A DNA stretch of 64,000 nucleotides from JADJVL01 sp046331545 (lineage in GTDB: Bacteria > Acidobacteriota > Holophagae > Holophagales > Holophagaceae): NCBI GenBank assembly GCA_046331545.1, contig JAXLQR010000002.1, positions 3,162,001 through 3,226,000 of the forward strand, written 5' to 3'. The notes below the pieces were generated by a model. The model saw nothing but the letters and a program-made list of their open reading frames with translations. It made no database searches and had not been told where the DNA came from. The position numbers and the translations under genes were made by a program. Shown in pieces: positions 43,545-52,371 of the stretch; the first letter of the stretch is position 1, and the number at the start of each line of letters is the position of its first letter.

Positions 43545-46500
43545 GCGGGCAGCGCCACCGGGAGGTACATCCGGGTCACGGAGGCCAAATCCGTGAAGCC
43601 CTCGGCCCGCATCCAGGCCTCGGCCTGCGCCACCTGGTCCAAGCCCACCGGGCCGCCCAGCATGAGGCCCCGGGCGCGCCGGCAGGTGGCGGCGTGCAGG
43701 CCCATCTGCTGGCTGTCGTAGAGCTCCACCGCCCGGAGCAGCAGGGTGAGGGCCTCGTCCCGGCGGCCCTGGACCCAGGCCAGGCCGCCCTCGTTGCGCA
43801 GGCCCGCGGCGGTGGCGAAGGGCAGCCCCTCCTTCGCCAGCCGTCGGTGGAGGCCCCGGGCCCGCGCGGCCGCGCGGGCGTCCCCCCGGGCGGCCAGGGC
43901 CAGGTCCACCCGGGCGTCGAGCTCGAGGATCGCCGCGCGCATGGCCTGGATGGAGAGCAGGAAGGAGTGCTTCAGGGGCCGGCGGCAGCCGTCCAGGAAG
44001 GCCCGGGCCTCCCCGGGACGGTCCATGTAGAGCAGGACGTCGCCGCGGTTGGTCAGGTGGTTGTAGTGGGAGGAGAGGAAGGCGCCCCCGGGCAGGAGGG
44101 CGATGCCTTCGTCCACCTCCTGCAGCGCCGCGGCGGGCTGGTCCTCCCGGAGCAGCAGCCGGCTGCCGAAGACGATGCGCAGGTTGGCCTCCATGAGCAG
44201 GTCGCCCTGGTGCCGCGCCGCCTGGAGCAGCTCGTAGTAGCGCCGGGCGACGGCGCGGTAGTCGCCGATGATGCTGCGGGACCAGAGGCCGTAGAGCTGG
44301 GCCACGTGGAACTCGTAGGAGGCGCCGGTCACCAGCATGGCCTCGCCCTTCTCGAGGGCCTCCGCGGAGGCCTGCCAGCGCCCGGTCTGCAGCGCCGCGA
44401 GGCCCGCGCTGATGGCCGCCCGCGCCAGGGCGTCGGGGGTCCCGATGCGCTCGGCCAGCGAGGTGGTCATGGCCTGCAGGGCCGCCACCTCCGCCGCGGC
44501 CTTGACGCCCTTGGTGCTGGTCATGGTGGTCTCGTGGGCCAGGCCCTGGAGGATGTGCTGGGGCTCGCCCAGGTCCAGGGCCAGGCGCAGCTCCCGGGCC
44601 GTGAGGTCCGCGGCGCGGAAGATGTCGTAGGGGCCGAGGCCGTGGGCCACGGTCCACAGGATGTCCAGGCGCTCCAGGGCCTCGGCGGGGATCTCCTCGG
44701 GCGGCCGCAGCCGGAAGGCGTAGCCCCGCAGCTTCAGGCGCAGTCGCGAGGCGAGCAGGGAGAGGATGGAGGCGAGGCGCCCCTCGGGGATGGAGGCCCC
44801 CGCCCAGGCCAGGAGCTCCCGGCTGATGGTGAGGGCGCGCCCGAGGTGGCCGCAGTTGAAGAGCTCCTCCGCCGCCCGGCGGCGCAGGCGGCGGGCCTCG
44901 GCGGGATCGAGGCCCGGGGCCCCGGCGGCCTCCAGGAAGACGTCCGCGGCCTTCGGGCACTGCCCGGCATGGCTGAGGGCCTCGGCCATGGCGAGGCGGA
45001 GGGCGGGGACCTCCGGGTCGCCGGCCTCCCGCAGGGCGATGGACCGCTCGTAGAAGCTGGCGGCCCGCTCGAAGGCCAGGGCGGCCTCGGCCTCGGCGGC
45101 GGCCCGGGCGGTGTAGATGGCGGCGCGGTCCCGCTGCCCCGCCGCCTCGTAGTGGTAGGCGAGGGCCTGGGCGTCGGGCCGGCTGGACTGCTCCACCGCG
45201 GCGGCGAGGCTGAGGTGGCTGGCGCGGGTCTCCTCCGGCGCGAGGCTGGCGGCGACGGTCTCCCGCACGCGGTCGTGGTAGGCCTCGAGGATGCGGCGGC
45301 CCGGGACGCCCCGGACGCGCGCCAGCCTCGCGGTGCGCAGGGGCGCGAAGGGATCGGCTCCGCTGGGGTCCACCGCCGCCGCGCGGCGGAGGGTCTCCCA
45401 CTCCAGGGGATAGCCCGCCACCGCCAGGAGGCGGAGCAGGTCCCGGCTCCGGGGCGGAAGGGCGGCCACCCGGGCCATCAGGGCGCGCTCGAAGACGGGC
45501 CGGGCGTCCTCGGCGGGCTCCGCGGCGTCCAGCGCCCCGGCGCGGGCCAGCTCGCCGATGAACAGGGGGTTGCCGCCCGCCTCCCGGACGATGGCCTCGG
45601 CGCGGGCGGGGTCGTCCACGAGGCTGCGGGCGAGGGCCTCGGCGCTCTCGAGGCTGAGCTGGGCCAGGTTCACCTCGGCGAGGTGGGGATCCTGGGCGCG
45701 CAGCTCCGGCAGCAGCTCGGCGAGGACCGGGGCGGTCTCCGCCTCCTCGCTCCGGTAGCAGAGCACCATGAGCAGACGGGGGGCGTCCGGGGGGCGGACC
45801 AGCTCGAGGAGCAGGGCCGCGCTGTCCAGGTCGCCCCAGTGGAGGTCGTCCACCACCAGCACGAGGGGACGGGACTCGCCGAGGCGGGCCAGCAGCTCGC
45901 GCAGGGCGCCGAAGGCCCGCCGCCGCAGCTCCTGGGGATCGCGGATCTCGGGCACCCGCGCCTGGGCCCGGGCCACGGGGCCCACCTGCTGCAGCACGGG
46001 GAAGAGCTTGGCGAGGGCCTGGATGTGGCGGGGCAGCAGGGCCTCGACCTCCGGGGCCGGGAGGAAGCGCAGCACCTGGCTGAGGGCGTCGATGAGGCCG
46101 TCCACCGCCTTGAAGGGCACGCTCTCCTGCTCGTAGCAGCGGCCGAAGAGGAGCATGGCGCGGGGGTGGTCCTGCTGGAGGCCGCGCAGGAAGCGGCGCA
46201 CCAGGAAGGTCTTGCCCAGGCCGGAGCTGCCATGGACCAGCACGGTGCGGCCGTGGCCGCCCTCCAGGGCGTCGAAGGCCTCCCGCAGGGCGGCCATCTC
46301 GCCGTCCCGGCCCACCAGGAGCCGCCGCTGGGGCGCGGGGTCCAGCTCCTGGGCGGCGGCCCGGCCGAGGCGGGCGCGGATCTCCGAGACGTCCGGGCGC
46401 AGGTGGGGGCCCCGGCGCAGGAGGGCCATGGCCAGCTCGGCGAGGTCATCGGGCACGCCCGGGGCCAGGTCCCGGACGTGGGGGGGATCCATCTCGTTCT

Positions 46501-47344
46501 TGGCCTGGATGATCTCCATGGGCGTGCCCTGGAAGGGGAGGCGCCCGCTGAGGGACTCGTAGAGCATCACCCCCACGCTGTACCAGTCGCTGGCCTCGGT
46601 GGCGACGCCGGTGGCGCCCTGCTCGGGGGCCATGTGGCTGGGCGTGCCCACCAGCTTGGGCGGCAGGCCCAGGGCCCACATGTCCTGGGGGGCGAGGTCC
46701 AGGACGAGGCCGAAGTCGAGAATCACGACGCGGCCGTCGGTGGTGACGAGCACGTTGTTGCTCTTCAGGTCGCGGTGGAGCTTGCCGGCGCCGTGCAGCG
46801 CCGCGACGCCCTCCACGAGCTGGCCCAGGGCCCCCCGCAGGCGCTCGGGATCCCCCACGGGCTTCCCCGGGCCGGTGACGGGGACGTTCAGGGTGCGGTC
46901 CGAGTCCGAGAGCCAGGTGGCCATGTCCTCGGCCTGGAGCATGGACTGGTCCTGGCTGGACTGGATGTTCAGGAGGCGGCCCGGCAGGCCTTCCGCCACG
47001 GTGCGGTGGCGGCTGGTTCGGCTGCCCCGGGGCGTCCGCGCCTCCTCGCGCACCCAGGCGGCGAAGGGCTGGCCGTCCACCAGCTCCATGGTGAAGTAGG
47101 CGCGGCCCTCCTCGGCGAAGAGCTCGAGGAGGCCCACCAGGTTGGGGTGGCTGAGGTCCGCCAGGGCCCGGAACTCCCGCTTGAACTGCAGCAGGGCCTC
47201 GGGGCCCATGTGGGTGAGGGTCTTGAGGGCCACCACGCCCTGGCGGTGGTGGTCGAAGGCCTCGAAGACCATGCCGAAGGAGCCCGATCCGATGCTGCGC
47301 CGGATCAGGAGCCGGTCGGTTCCCTGGAAGCCTTCAGAGGTCAT
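43541..47344 (-). CDS. Ser/Thr kinase - AAA ATPase - TPR giant (PknK-like)
   Basis: 1267 residues from ATG 47344. Residues 12-330 are a Hanks-type kinase: GSGSFG (19-24), K41, HRDLKSNN (190-197), DFG (210-212), GTPSHMAPEQ. About 65 extra residues (98-165, Ser/Arg-rich) interrupt it between the hinge and the catalytic loop. Residues 345-620 are a predicted STAND/AAA ATPase: Walker A HGSSGLGKT (371-379), Walker B LVLVVDDLHW (494-503). The rest is helical TPR-like repeats. No DNA-binding domain is evident. Such proteins relay stress signals by phosphorylation. It is divergent from the CruF-like pair. Confidence 0.87.
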   Translation of the reverse strand: MTSEGFQGTDRLLIRRSIGSGSFGMVFEAFDHHRQGVVALKTLTHMGPEALLQFKREFRALADLSHPNLVGLLELFAEEGRAYFTMELVDGQPFAAWVREEARTPRGSRTSRHRTVAEGLPGRLLNIQSSQDQSMLQAEDMATWLSDSDRTLNVPVTGPGKPVGDPERLRGALGQLVEGVAALHGAGKLHRDLKSNNVLVTTDGRVVILDFGLVLDLAPQDMWALGLPPKLVGTPSHMAPEQGATGVATEASDWYSVGVMLYESLSGRLPFQGTPMEIIQAKNEMDPPHVRDLAPGVPDDLAELAMALLRRGPHLRPDVSEIRARLGRAAAQELDPAPQRRLLVGRDGEMAALREAFDALEGGHGRTVLVHGSSGLGKTFLVRRFLRGLQQDHPRAMLLFGRCYEQESVPFKAVDGLIDALSQVLRFLPAPEVEALLPRHIQALAKLFPVLQQVGPVARAQARVPEIRDPQELRRRAFGALRELLARLGESRPLVLVVDDLHWGDLDSAALLLELVRPPDAPRLLMVLCYRSEEAETAPVLAELLPELRAQDPHLAEVNLAQLSLESAEALARSLVDDPARAEAIVREAGGNPLFIGELARAGALDAAEPAEDARPVFERALMARVAALPPRSRDLLRLLAVAGYPLEWETLRRAAAVDPSGADPFAPLRTARLARVRGVPGRRILEAYHDRVRETVAASLAPEETRASHLSLAAAVEQSSRPDAQALAYHYEAAGQRDRAAIYTARAAAEAEAALAFERAASFYERSIALREAGDPEVPALRLAMAEALSHAGQCPKAADVFLEAAGAPGLDPAEARRLRRRAAEELFNCGHLGRALTISRELLAWAGASIPEGRLASILSLLASRLRLKLRGYAFRLRPPEEIPAEALERLDILWTVAHGLGPYDIFRAADLTARELRLALDLGEPQHILQGLAHETTMTSTKGVKAAAEVAALQAMTTSLAERIGTPDALARAAISAGLAALQTGRWQASAEALEKGEAMLVTGASYEFHVAQLYGLWSRSIIGDYRAVARRYYELLQAARHQGDLLMEANLRIVFGSRLLLREDQPAAALQEVDEGIALLPGGAFLSSHYNHLTNRGDVLLYMDRPGEARAFLDGCRRPLKHSFLLSIQAMRAAILELDARVDLALAARGDARAAARARGLHRRLAKEGLPFATAAGLRNEGGLAWVQGRRDEALTLLLRAVELYDSQQMGLHAATCRRARGLMLGGPVGLDQVAQAEAWMRAEGFTDLASVTRMYLPVALPA

Positions 47345-47415
47345 GGTTGCCGCATACCAGACTAATCGAATCCCCTTCGCGTATGCTGGCTCCACAACCC
47401 ATCTTCGAGGCGCCC

Positions 47416-48243
47416 ATGGACGATCCGTCCTCCAAGGACCGGCTGATGACAGCCCTTTTCCTGCTGCTCTTCCTCGCGGGCGCGGCGGTGCACATCCTCC
47501 AGGCCGCGGGGCAGGGGGAGCGCCTCGGGGTGGTGACGGGGAGCCTGATCTTCGGGCTCCTGGCCCTGTCCCACGCCTGGTACCTGCTCGGCTGGAGGAC
47601 GGCGGCGGCGATGTTCGGCTTCGTCTACGGGGCGAGCTGGACCGCGCAGACGCTGGCCATCGCCACGCACCTGGCGACGCCCTACGCCTACACGGAGGCG
47701 CTGGGGCCGCGCATCGGGCTGGTGCCGTTCACGGTGCCGCTCACGTGGTTCACGATGTTCTACTTCAGCACGGTGATCGCGAACCTCATCGGGGAGGGCA
47801 AGCCCTCCCCGACGATCCAGAAGGGCTGGTGGGTGGCCTGCATGGCCTTCCTCACGGCGCTGGTGGTCACCGCCTGGGACCTGGCGATGCACCCCTGGCT
47901 GCTGCTCCAGCAGAAGGCCTGGGTGTGGAAGTACCCGGGGCCCTACTTCGGCATCCCCTTCGCGGCCTTCCTCGCGGGCCTCCAGACGGCCTTCATCATC
48001 TCCGTGGTCTGGCGGCTCATCGAGACTTCCCTGCCGGACCCGCCGCCGGACCGGCTGACGCGCCTGGCCACCGCGGTCCCGGTGCTCGCCTACGGGGTGC
48101 TGGCGCTGCCCTTCGTCTTCGTGGGGACGCCGGAGGCGACCCGCATCCTCACGCCCTTCTCCATGGGCATCCCGGTGCTCGCGGCCCTGGGCCGCCTGAC
48201 CCAGATGCCGCAGCCCCTTTCCTTCCCGGAGCCCGAGCCGTGA
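47416..48243 (+). CDS. Carotenoid-biosynthesis (CruF-like, DUF422) membrane protein 1
   Basis: 275 residues from ATG 47416 with GAGG upstream. Seven or so membrane helices with FGFVYGASWTAQTLAIATHLATPYAYTEAL, WFTMFYFSTVIANLI, VTAWDLAMHPWLLLQQKAWVW, which match the DUF422 family that includes the CruF 1',2'-hydratase of C40/C50 carotenoids. Conserved His/Asp (AWDLAMHP) sit near the membrane face. The CDS overlaps the next homologue by GTGA. No phytoene synthase or desaturase lies nearby. Confidence 0.78.
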   Translation: MDDPSSKDRLMTALFLLLFLAGAAVHILQAAGQGERLGVVTGSLIFGLLALSHAWYLLGWRTAAAMFGFVYGASWTAQTLAIATHLATPYAYTEALGPRIGLVPFTVPLTWFTMFYFSTVIANLIGEGKPSPTIQKGWWVACMAFLTALVVTAWDLAMHPWLLLQQKAWVWKYPGPYFGIPFAAFLAGLQTAFIISVVWRLIETSLPDPPPDRLTRLATAVPVLAYGVLALPFVFVGTPEATRILTPFSMGIPVLAALGRLTQMPQPLSFPEPEP

Positions 48244-49076
48244 GCGACGCGACGACGACCCGTTCCCTCAAGGCCGACCTGCTCCTCACCCTCGTGGTGG
48301 GGCTCTTCCTGGTCCACGTGCTCTTCCACGGCGTGCAGGTGGCCACGGGGGCGCGCCTGCCCTTCGACCAGATGACGGTCTTCTTCAGCCTCTTCGTCAT
48401 CAGCCACGCCTGCTTCATGCTGGGCTGGAAGCGGGCGCTGGCCTTCTTCGCCGCCACGGCCCTCATCGGCTTCTGCTTCGAGTTCGCCGGGGTGAAGACC
48501 GGGGCGATCTTCGGGCGCTACGTCTACACCGACGTGCTGGGCTGGAAGATCCTCGGCACGGTGTCGTGGCCCATCCCGCTGGCCTACTTCATGGTCCTCT
48601 ACCCGGCGACGATGATGGCCAACCTCATCCTCCACGGCTCGGTGGTCACGGAGGAGCTGCCCCTCTGGGGCTCGCTCTACGCCGCGCTGCTCGCGGCCCT
48701 GGCCATGAGCGCGTGGGACCTCAGCATGGACCCCTACATGGCCGGCGAGCAGAAGGCCTGGATCTGGCTGGACGGCGGCCCCTACTTCAACATCCCCATC
48801 CAGAACTTCGTCGGCTGGGTGGCCACCACCTTCACCGCCGGCCTGGCCTACCGCGTCATCGAGCACAAGATCCCGTTGAAGCCCATCGGCCAGATGAAGC
48901 CCTGGATCGTGATCCTGCCCCTGCTCTGCTACGGCGTCCTCATCGTCGGCGACTTCGCGCTGGGCTTCCCCGAAGCCACCAAGGTGATCCCGCCCTTCGT
49001 CATGGGCATCGCGCTGGTCGCGTCGCTCATGCGGATGTTCACGCCGGCGGAGGGGGCGGGGCAATCCCATGATTGA
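48240..49076 (+). CDS. Carotenoid-biosynthesis (CruF-like, DUF422) membrane protein 2
   Basis: 278 residues from a GTG overlapping the previous stop (GTGA). A paralogue of the upstream gene with the same helix plan: FGRYVYTDVLGWKILGTVSWPIPLAYFMVLYPATMMANLIL and SAWDLSMDPYMAGEQKAWIW. The DPYMAGE segment keeps the acidic residues while the first copy has HPWLLLQ, so the two may differ in chemistry or form a heteromer. Function is inferred from family only. Confidence 0.78.
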   Translation: MSDATTTRSLKADLLLTLVVGLFLVHVLFHGVQVATGARLPFDQMTVFFSLFVISHACFMLGWKRALAFFAATALIGFCFEFAGVKTGAIFGRYVYTDVLGWKILGTVSWPIPLAYFMVLYPATMMANLILHGSVVTEELPLWGSLYAALLAALAMSAWDLSMDPYMAGEQKAWIWLDGGPYFNIPIQNFVGWVATTFTAGLAYRVIEHKIPLKPIGQMKPWIVILPLLCYGVLIVGDFALGFPEATKVIPPFVMGIALVASLMRMFTPAEGAGQSHD

Positions 49077-49144
49077 GGAGGCCCGGACCGGCCAACCCTT
49101 CGACTCGGGCCACCGGGCCACCGCATTCCAGGGAGGATAGGACG

Positions 49145-49639
49145 ATGAGAACGCTGCGTGTGCTGGCAACCGCGACCGCCGTGCTGGGGACGGGCGCGCT
49201 CGTGGGGGCCTCCCTCTACGATGCCGTCGTCCTCGCGCCGAACCTCCAGCAGGGCCCCGAGGCTCTCGAACACGGCCGCCTCTTCATGACCGCCGCGACT
49301 CCGGCAAACCTCTTCCGGGTCCTGTCCCCCCTCACCCAGATCCTGCTGCTCCTGGCCCTGGTGGCGAACTGGAAGGACCGGGCCTGCCGATGGGCCCTCA
49401 TCGCCGGGCTGGGCGCCCTGGTCGCCACCGACGCGCTCACCTTCGCCTTCCACTACCCGCGGCTTCGCCTGATGTTCACCTCGCCCTTGTCGGAGGCTCC
49501 GGATGCCGTGGCGAGGGCCGCTCGGGAGTGGGCCGGCGCCAACCTGGTCCGGGTCGCCCTGGTGCTCGCCTCCTGGTCCGGGGCAACCTACAGCCTGTTC
49601 AGGATCGCGCCCGCGGACCGTGGCGCAGCCGGCGCCTAG
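49145..49639 (+). CDS. DUF1772-like small membrane protein
   Basis: 164 residues with about four membrane helices (6-25, 65-83, 90-110, 135-155) and the AGTL-like N-terminal start with SLYDAVVLAPNLQQGPEALEHGR, similar to DUF1772 (anthrone-oxygenase-like) proteins. GGAGG precedes the ATG at 49145; the longer frame from 49073 overlaps the previous gene and adds no membrane character. Activity unknown. Confidence 0.65.
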   Translation: MRTLRVLATATAVLGTGALVGASLYDAVVLAPNLQQGPEALEHGRLFMTAATPANLFRVLSPLTQILLLLALVANWKDRACRWALIAGLGALVATDALTFAFHYPRLRLMFTSPLSEAPDAVARAAREWAGANLVRVALVLASWSGATYSLFRIAPADRGAAGA

Positions 49640-49673
49640 CCTGACCGGGCCGCGCAAGGGCCGGGACCTCCCC

Positions 49674-50999
49674 CTACCGCATCGCCTCCATCGGGCTCAG
49701 CCGCGAGGCCTTGAAGGCCGGATACAGCCCGAACACGAGGGCGAGGCCGAGGGCGACGGCCCAGGCGACGATCAGGCCGATGGGGTTCACGATGAGGCCG
49801 TAGGGGAAGTTCTCGCTGAGCGCCCGGCAGAGCGCCGCGCCGCCGAGGGTTCCGGCGAGGGCGCCCAGCGCGGCGAGGACGAGGCTCTCCAGCAGGAACT
49901 GGATGAAGATCTCCTGGTCGCTGGCGCCGAGGGCCTTGCGCAGGCCGATCTCGAAGCGGCGGTCGCTGAAGCTGATGAGCATGACGCTGAGCACGCCCAC
50001 GCCGCCCACGAGGAGCACCGTGCCCGCGAGGCTGAGGAGCACCACGCGCCAGCCGAAGATCTGCTCCAGGAAGTTGGCCCAGCTCTTCGCGGCCTCCTGG
50101 TCCAGGTCCAGGACCTCCACGTCCTCGATGCCGTGGTGGGCCTGCTTGGCGCGGCCCAGCATCATGGCGCTGACCTCCTCCATGTCCCGCTTGGCGTTCA
50201 GCTTCACCGCGATCTGGTCCAGCTTGTGGCCGGGCTCCAGGCGGTCCATGTAGGCCTCGAGCGGCACCAGGATCCCGTTGGAGTCGATCCAGGTGTCCTC
50301 GCTGATGATGTTGATGGGGGCCAGCACGCCCACGATGCGGAAGGGCTGGCCGTCCAGCACCACGTTGCGCCCGATGGGGTCCGAGCCGCCGGTCAGCGCG
50401 TTGGCCACGCTTCCGCTCACCACCGCCACCGCCGAGCGGCGGCGCGTGTCGTCCTCGGTGAGGCCCCGGCCGAGGGCCACGGGCCGGTTCATGTAGCGCG
50501 AGTACTCGTGGGTGACGCCCACCGCGAAGAAGCGCTCGCTGCCGCCCAGGGTGCGCACCGTCAGCGGCTTCCGGGCCCGGGGCAGGAAGGCCATCACCTT
50601 CGGGTCCGGCGCCGTCAGCCGGCTCAGGTCTTCGAAGCGCAGGCCGGGGCTCATGGCGAAGCGCTTCTGCTCCTCCCCGGTCTCCGGCGCCTTCGGCGCC
50701 ACCATCACGGTTCCGTCCCAGCTCATGCCCGCGAAGCCCGTGCCGATCTTGTCCATGACGCCGTCCATCACCGACGTCATCACCACCAGGGCGAAGACGC
50801 CCAGCATGAGCAGCGTGAGCGTGAGCATCGAGCGCAGCTTGTGGCTCCAGAGCTCCACGAGGCCGGTGCGGACGACCTCCCAGACCAGGGCCAGGCGGGC
50901 CGCCACGGAGCGACGGGCCATCTTCGGCGCGGGCGCGGGCTCGGCCTCGCCCAGCAGCGAGGGGCCAGGGGCGGAAAGGATGGAGGTCGGCTCATTCAT
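49674..50999 (-). CDS. MacB-type ABC permease (second copy)
   Basis: 441 residues: an N-terminal helix (45-65), a large periplasmic MacB_PCD domain (about 75-310), then three C-terminal helices (FtsX-like) ending YPAFKASRLSPMEAMR. No ATPase is attached, so it works with the separate ATPase of this operon. Its ATG overlaps a stray TATGAATGA, the tail of a lost permease gene (see pseudogene entry). Confidence 0.87.
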   Translation of the reverse strand: MNEPTSILSAPGPSLLGEAEPAPAPKMARRSVAARLALVWEVVRTGLVELWSHKLRSMLTLTLLMLGVFALVVMTSVMDGVMDKIGTGFAGMSWDGTVMVAPKAPETGEEQKRFAMSPGLRFEDLSRLTAPDPKVMAFLPRARKPLTVRTLGGSERFFAVGVTHEYSRYMNRPVALGRGLTEDDTRRRSAVAVVSGSVANALTGGSDPIGRNVVLDGQPFRIVGVLAPINIISEDTWIDSNGILVPLEAYMDRLEPGHKLDQIAVKLNAKRDMEEVSAMMLGRAKQAHHGIEDVEVLDLDQEAAKSWANFLEQIFGWRVVLLSLAGTVLLVGGVGVLSVMLISFSDRRFEIGLRKALGASDQEIFIQFLLESLVLAALGALAGTLGGAALCRALSENFPYGLIVNPIGLIVAWAVALGLALVFGLYPAFKASRLSPMEAMR

Positions 51000-51018
51000 A
51001 GCGCAAGGCCTCCAAGGG
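50992..51018 (-). pseudogene. 3' tip of a lost MacB-type permease gene
   Basis: Read on the minus strand in the frame that ends at the TGA overlapping the next gene's start, this sequence encodes PLEALRYE-stop, the same C-terminal tail as both neighbouring permeases (PMEALRYE, PMEAMR). Compared with the tail of the upstream copy, most base differences are synonymous (GCC/GCG, TTG/CTT), which indicates a former coding gene and not a recent direct duplication. No other part of that gene remains; the rest of the gap is a hairpin repeat. Confidence 0.55.
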
Positions 51019-51032
51019 GCCCCGTCCGCGAT

Positions 51033-51076
51033 CGAGCGGAGCGAGGAGCGGGAGGACAGGACTTGATGTCCTGTCC
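51033..51076. repeat. Intergenic repeat: CGAGCGGAGCGAG plus 9-base inverted repeat
   Basis: The 13-base core lies at 51033-51045, followed by a perfect hairpin GGACAGGAC-TTGAT-GTCCTGTCC (51054-51076). It occupies the gap left by the lost permease. The core recurs at 53171-53183 and 62631-62643. Confidence 0.6.
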
Positions 51077-51115
51077 GATCCGGGGGTGGTCGGCGGAGCC
51101 GGGATCTGGAACGCG

Positions 51116-52369
51116 CTATTCATAGCGAAGCGCCTCCATGGGACTTAAACGCGAAGCCTTCCAGGCGGGGAAGAGGGCGAAGACGAAGCCGAACATCGAG
51201 GCCAGCACCGTGGCCCAGAGGAAGCTCCCGGGCTGCATGAACAGCGGGATGCCGAGGAACCAGGTGATGAACTTGGAGAAGCCGATGCCCAGGAAGAGCC
51301 CCACGAAGCTGCCCAGCAGCGTCAGCACCAGGGCCTCCGTCATGAACTCCTTGAAGACCTCCCGGCCCGAGGCGCCGATCGCCATCTTCACGCCCACCTC
51401 GCGGACCCGCTCCTTCAGGCTGGCCATCTGGATGTTCACGTTCACCAGGCCGCCGCCCAGGAGGCTGAGCACCCCCGAGAGCATGAAGATGATGTTGTAG
51501 ACGTCGCCCTGGCTGCGGTTGCGGCGCACCCGGGCCGCGACGTCGTCCAGCCGGAAGTCGTCCTGCTGGCGGTGGTTCGCCTTCAGCACCGCGCCCAGAT
51601 CCCTCGCGAAGACCTCCATGGCGTTCAGGTCCGGGACCTTGAAGGTCACCCGGTCCATGCGCCGGTAGGCGTCGCCCTGCATGCGCCGGGCCACCAGGGC
51701 GGCGGGGACCGCGAGGATGCGGTTCTGCCGTCGGAACTGGTTGCGCTGCCCGGGCTGCCTGCGGAAGAAGAAGACCCGCTCCTTGAAGGTGCCGATGACG
51801 GTGACCGGCACGTCGCCCACCAGGATGGACTTGCCCACCGCGTCGCCGTTGGGGAAGAAGACGGACAGCACCTCGGTGCCCAGCACGGCCACCGGGGCGC
51901 CCGCGCGCAGCTCCTCGGCGGAGAAGCCCCGTCCGCTGGCGATCTCGTAGCCGTTGGTGGGGATGAAGTCCGCCGCCACGCCCGTGACCATGCGCTCCTG
52001 CTCCGTGTGCTCGGAACGCACCCGGGCCCGCGCGTTGCGCTGGACGCTGACGCCCTTCACGGCGCCCTTGGAGGCTTCGCTCCCCTCCTCGGCGTCCAGT
52101 TCCCGGAGGCCCAGGTTCGCCTGCTGCAGGGCGGTGGGCTGGCCCTCGGTGGCCAGGGCCCTGGGCTGGACGTTCAGCTTGTCCAGCCCGCCCATCTTCA
52201 CGAACATCTCATCCGCGCGCCGGCGCTGGCTGTCGGAGATGGAGAAGCCCCCCAGCACTGAGGCCACGCCCAGCATCACGCCCAGGGCCTGCAGCGTGCT
52301 CCGGCCCAGGTTCTCCTTCACCTCGGTGAAGGCCGAATGGAGGCGTTCCCTGAAGGCGCCGTTGAACAT
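51116..52369 (-). CDS. MacB-type ABC permease (first copy)
   Basis: 417 residues from ATG 52369, 2 bases after the ATPase stop. N-terminal helix (20-42, LQALGVMLGVASVLGGFSIS), periplasmic MacB_PCD domain (45-285), three C-terminal helices and the tail FPAWKASRLSPMEALRYE. With the ATPase and the HlyD-family adaptor it makes a tripartite efflux or outer-membrane-lipoprotein-type exporter. The longer frame upstream is a shadow across the ATPase gene. Confidence 0.88.
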   Translation of the reverse strand: MFNGAFRERLHSAFTEVKENLGRSTLQALGVMLGVASVLGGFSISDSQRRRADEMFVKMGGLDKLNVQPRALATEGQPTALQQANLGLRELDAEEGSEASKGAVKGVSVQRNARARVRSEHTEQERMVTGVAADFIPTNGYEIASGRGFSAEELRAGAPVAVLGTEVLSVFFPNGDAVGKSILVGDVPVTVIGTFKERVFFFRRQPGQRNQFRRQNRILAVPAALVARRMQGDAYRRMDRVTFKVPDLNAMEVFARDLGAVLKANHRQQDDFRLDDVAARVRRNRSQGDVYNIIFMLSGVLSLLGGGLVNVNIQMASLKERVREVGVKMAIGASGREVFKEFMTEALVLTLLGSFVGLFLGIGFSKFITWFLGIPLFMQPGSFLWATVLASMFGFVFALFPAWKASRLSPMEALRYE

Positions 52370-52371
52370 GG

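Noticed and set aside
40081..47365. Several 900-1500-residue frames opposite or inside the TonB receptor and kinase genes
   Set aside because: Shadow frames of real genes, with no start signal and repetitive Arg/Pro/Gly or His/Gln/Glu-rich composition.
47345..47415. Promoter pair between the kinase and CruF-like genes
   Set aside because: TATGCT and TTGTGG-like hexamers are visible, but none forms a pair with acceptable spacing.
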